From Parazoarcus communis SWub3 = DSM 12120 (GTDB taxonomy: Bacteria > Pseudomonadota > Gammaproteobacteria > Burkholderiales > Rhodocyclaceae), in NCBI RefSeq assembly GCF_003226565.1, contig NZ_QKOE01000018.1, positions 1 to 64,000 of the forward strand: a stretch of DNA of 64,000 bases, in the 5' to 3' direction. Below, in pieces: positions 62,133-64,000 of this stretch. The notes below the pieces were generated by a model. That model searched no databases, was not told the DNA's origin, and was given only the letters and a program-made list of their open reading frames with translations. Each line of letters begins with the position of its first letter. Position 1 is the stretch's first letter. The translations under genes were made by a program, and so were the position numbers.

Positions 62133-63947
62133 ATGCCACGTCATATCCTGATAGCCGCGCTGACCTTCGGGTTCACAGTCTCTGCTCATGCGGAACCTCC
62201 CATACCCAGCACGCTATATTCGGCAGTTCGCGATGGCGTATTGATGGTACGAACCTTCGACGGTGATGGAGCAGTCCTCGCGAATGCAAGCGCAATCGCA
62301 GTAGCCAAGGAACGTTTCGTCACCCTATGCAGAGTACTCGACGGCAGCGATGCGATTCGCCTCGTCGATGCTGGCGGACAGACAGTCGATGCCTTTGTTA
62401 TTGCGCGAGATAGTGGGCGCAACCTTTGCTTGCTGAGCGCATCTGTGGCAGCTCGGATCTTGGTCAAGACGCCCGCAGACGTGCAACCACGCGTTGGGGC
62501 ACGCACATACGCGCTTGCAGACGCGCTCGGCTTCGGCGTTGGATTGACCGAAGGGGTGATCTCCGGACTCGGTGGTGGCGATCGCGGCGAGCTTTTGCAG
62601 TTCTCGGCACCGGTGTCATCTGGATCGGGAGGAGGGGCGCTGCTCGACGAGCATGGCCGACTGCTCGGCGTCATCGACTATCGTCATCGGGATGGCCAGA
62701 ACGTGAACTTCGCCATGCCGGCATCGTGGGTAGACATGATTCAGGCACGCGATGATGCGGATACAGCGCTCCAGTCCATGCGAGACCGTGCGCCTAGGCT
62801 GGCACGTGTGGGGGACGGAGCCGCACTCGGCAGTCTGACTGAAGAATGGATCCGGCAGTACCCGGAGGATGCAGACGGCTGGGTCTGGCGAGCGCTCGCG
62901 GCCGGGATGCAGGGCGATTTCGTCGCCGAGGAGAAAGCTTGGCGTCAGGCCGGCCGTCAATCACCAGGCATGATGGAAGCCGGGCTCGGCGTCGCCGGCG
63001 CCCTGCTGCGTCAGCAACGCTTCTCGGAAGCAAGAGACGCAGCAATATCGATCATCAGATCCAATCCGGACAGCTCACGAGCATGGTCACTGCTTGGCCA
63101 GGCGCATCATGGCAACGGTGGAGTCGATGAGGCCGAAGCAGCTTATCGCAGGGCTCTTGCACTTGATCCGTGGCAAATGCCCGCACATTTGGGCATGGTT
63201 TCCCTTGCTGGCCAGCGCGGAGATCATCAAGCTGCCGTAGAAGGATGGACCAGGCTGGTGCGCCTTTACCCTTCACAGATCGATTTGCGCTGGCGTCTGG
63301 TCGAGGCGCTACTGTTCTCGCAGGATGGTGCGGGCGCCTATCGCTTGCTCGCTCGGCTACCACCGGAATTCGCCGACAGCGCCGACGGTTTGTTCTGGCG
63401 CGGTGCAACCTCTGCATTACTGGGCCGGCCGCAGGAAGCGATCGAGCTGTTTCGTGCCAGCTTGGCAAAGGAGCCGTCAGAGCGGGCACGTGTGTGGGCC
63501 CAGCTCGGAAAAGCTTACTTCGTTCTGGAGCGCTTCCCCGAGGCCATTGCAGCACTGCGCGAAGCGGTCAAGATCGCACCGGTCGACCCGGACCATCGAT
63601 ACTGGCTTGCGGTTGCACTAAAGGACGGCGGCCATCACGACGAGGCGATCCGGATAAACCGCGACCTTTCCGTCGCCCATTCAAAGGAACCCAGGATCTG
63701 GCGCCAACTCGGATATGCACAGGTGCTTGCAGCCAGAGTGCCAGAGGGAATCGAGGCGCTTGAGCGCTCGCTTGTTCTTGATCCCGGACAGCCCCGGGTT
63801 TGGAATGCCTTGATGATTCTGTACCGCGCTGCGGGTCGTCACGCCGACCTCATTCGCGCGCATGCCAATTTGCGCAGTCTCGACGCCGCGATGGCCGAGA
63901 GCGCCTATCTCGCCACCATCCGTCCATATGAGATCCGTCAAGAATGA
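62133..63947 (+). CDS. Secreted trypsin-like (S1C) pseudoprotease domain fused to TPR repeats
   Basis: 604 aa from ATG at 62133 with TGGAG upstream; signal peptide MPRHILIAALTFGFTVSAHA. Residues about 25-200 follow the HtrA fold (LGFGVGLTEGVISGL; SGSGGGALLDEHGRLLGV). The His of the triad is R67 (VTLCRVL for VTNAHVV) and the Asp is N97 (GRNLCLL for RDLALL); Ser165 remains. Serine-protease activity is therefore unlikely. From about 220 to the end are TPR repeats (AYRRALALDPWQMPAHLG; EAIAALREAVKIAP; GIEALERSLVLDPGQ). A periplasmic scaffold or sensor is the simplest reading. Codon use looks somewhat less GC-polarised than its neighbours. Confidence 0.83.
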   Translation: MPRHILIAALTFGFTVSAHAEPPIPSTLYSAVRDGVLMVRTFDGDGAVLANASAIAVAKERFVTLCRVLDGSDAIRLVDAGGQTVDAFVIARDSGRNLCLLSASVAARILVKTPADVQPRVGARTYALADALGFGVGLTEGVISGLGGGDRGELLQFSAPVSSGSGGGALLDEHGRLLGVIDYRHRDGQNVNFAMPASWVDMIQARDDADTALQSMRDRAPRLARVGDGAALGSLTEEWIRQYPEDADGWVWRALAAGMQGDFVAEEKAWRQAGRQSPGMMEAGLGVAGALLRQQRFSEARDAAISIIRSNPDSSRAWSLLGQAHHGNGGVDEAEAAYRRALALDPWQMPAHLGMVSLAGQRGDHQAAVEGWTRLVRLYPSQIDLRWRLVEALLFSQDGAGAYRLLARLPPEFADSADGLFWRGATSALLGRPQEAIELFRASLAKEPSERARVWAQLGKAYFVLERFPEAIAALREAVKIAPVDPDHRYWLAVALKDGGHHDEAIRINRDLSVAHSKEPRIWRQLGYAQVLAARVPEGIEALERSLVLDPGQPRVWNALMILYRAAGRHADLIRAHANLRSLDAAMAESAYLATIRPYEIRQE

Positions 63948-64000
63948 AGCCCCACCTTGCTTCTGTTCGCCCTAACTTCTTGCCGCAGCGCATTCCTGCC

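Overview
The window reads as chromosomal DNA of a betaproteobacterium, most likely Rhodocyclales (Azoarcus/Thauera-like). This is inferred from high GC, dense single-direction operons and gene content: Rnf complex, a NafY-type cofactor carrier, a Ppk/Ppx pair, RelA without an HD dyad, aat-bpt-pyrD, and an EtfB/acyl-CoA gene block. I see no rRNA, tRNA, insertion sequence, phage block or CRISPR array. Nearly all of it is core-type chromosome, so the interest lies mostly in regulatory sites, odd gene pairings and proteins with missing catalytic residues.

Layout. 1-4300: the start of etfB (reverse), a TetR regulator, tatD, an ECHDC3-type crotonase and an acyl-CoA synthetase. 4356-9397 (reverse): ppx followed by an Mla/MCE lipid-transport operon. 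9499-11639: a Pho box driving ppk. 11714-17096: relA and, divergently, a very large class A PBP-like protein. 17280-20875: a DMT exporter, MtfA peptidase, flavodoxin, a COG5622 attachment-type protein and a HAD phosphatase. 20891-26138: an M61 peptidase and divergent SOS-controlled dnaE2. 26303-27699: a nafY-like gene plus two small unknown genes behind a sigma-54-like promoter. 27757-30411: hom and alaA. 30577-36317: Mth938-like protein, peroxiredoxin, PhoH2, a CBS/DUF294 nucleotidyltransferase with a degenerate exonuclease, and an NlpC/P60 hydrolase. 36335-40909: an iron-uptake set (DUF2325, fbpA, fbpB, fbpC) with a Fur-like divergent promoter. 40906-43434: aat, bpt, pyrD. 43532-49928: rnfABCDGE-nth-DUF1841. 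50044-55454: a periplasmic binding protein, two monohaem cytochromes c, then a MoxR / EAL-HDOD / CoxE-type VWA trio. 55516-61575: an FDP-like metallo-beta-lactamase protein with an FNR box, a MarR regulator, a ClC channel, a spermidine-synthase-like protein and htpG with a sigma-32 promoter. 62133-63947: a TPR protein with a protease-like domain that has lost two triad residues.

How the parts fit. Phosphate starvation (Pho box, ppk/ppx) and the stringent response (relA) sit side by side. NafY carries nitrogenase cofactor and Rnf supplies low-potential electrons, so both point to nitrogen fixation or another strongly reducing metabolism, although no nif structural gene is visible. The best candidates for something undescribed are the nafY trio, the MoxR/EAL-HDOD/VWA trio, the DUF294/degenerate-exonuclease pair and the pseudoprotease-TPR protein.
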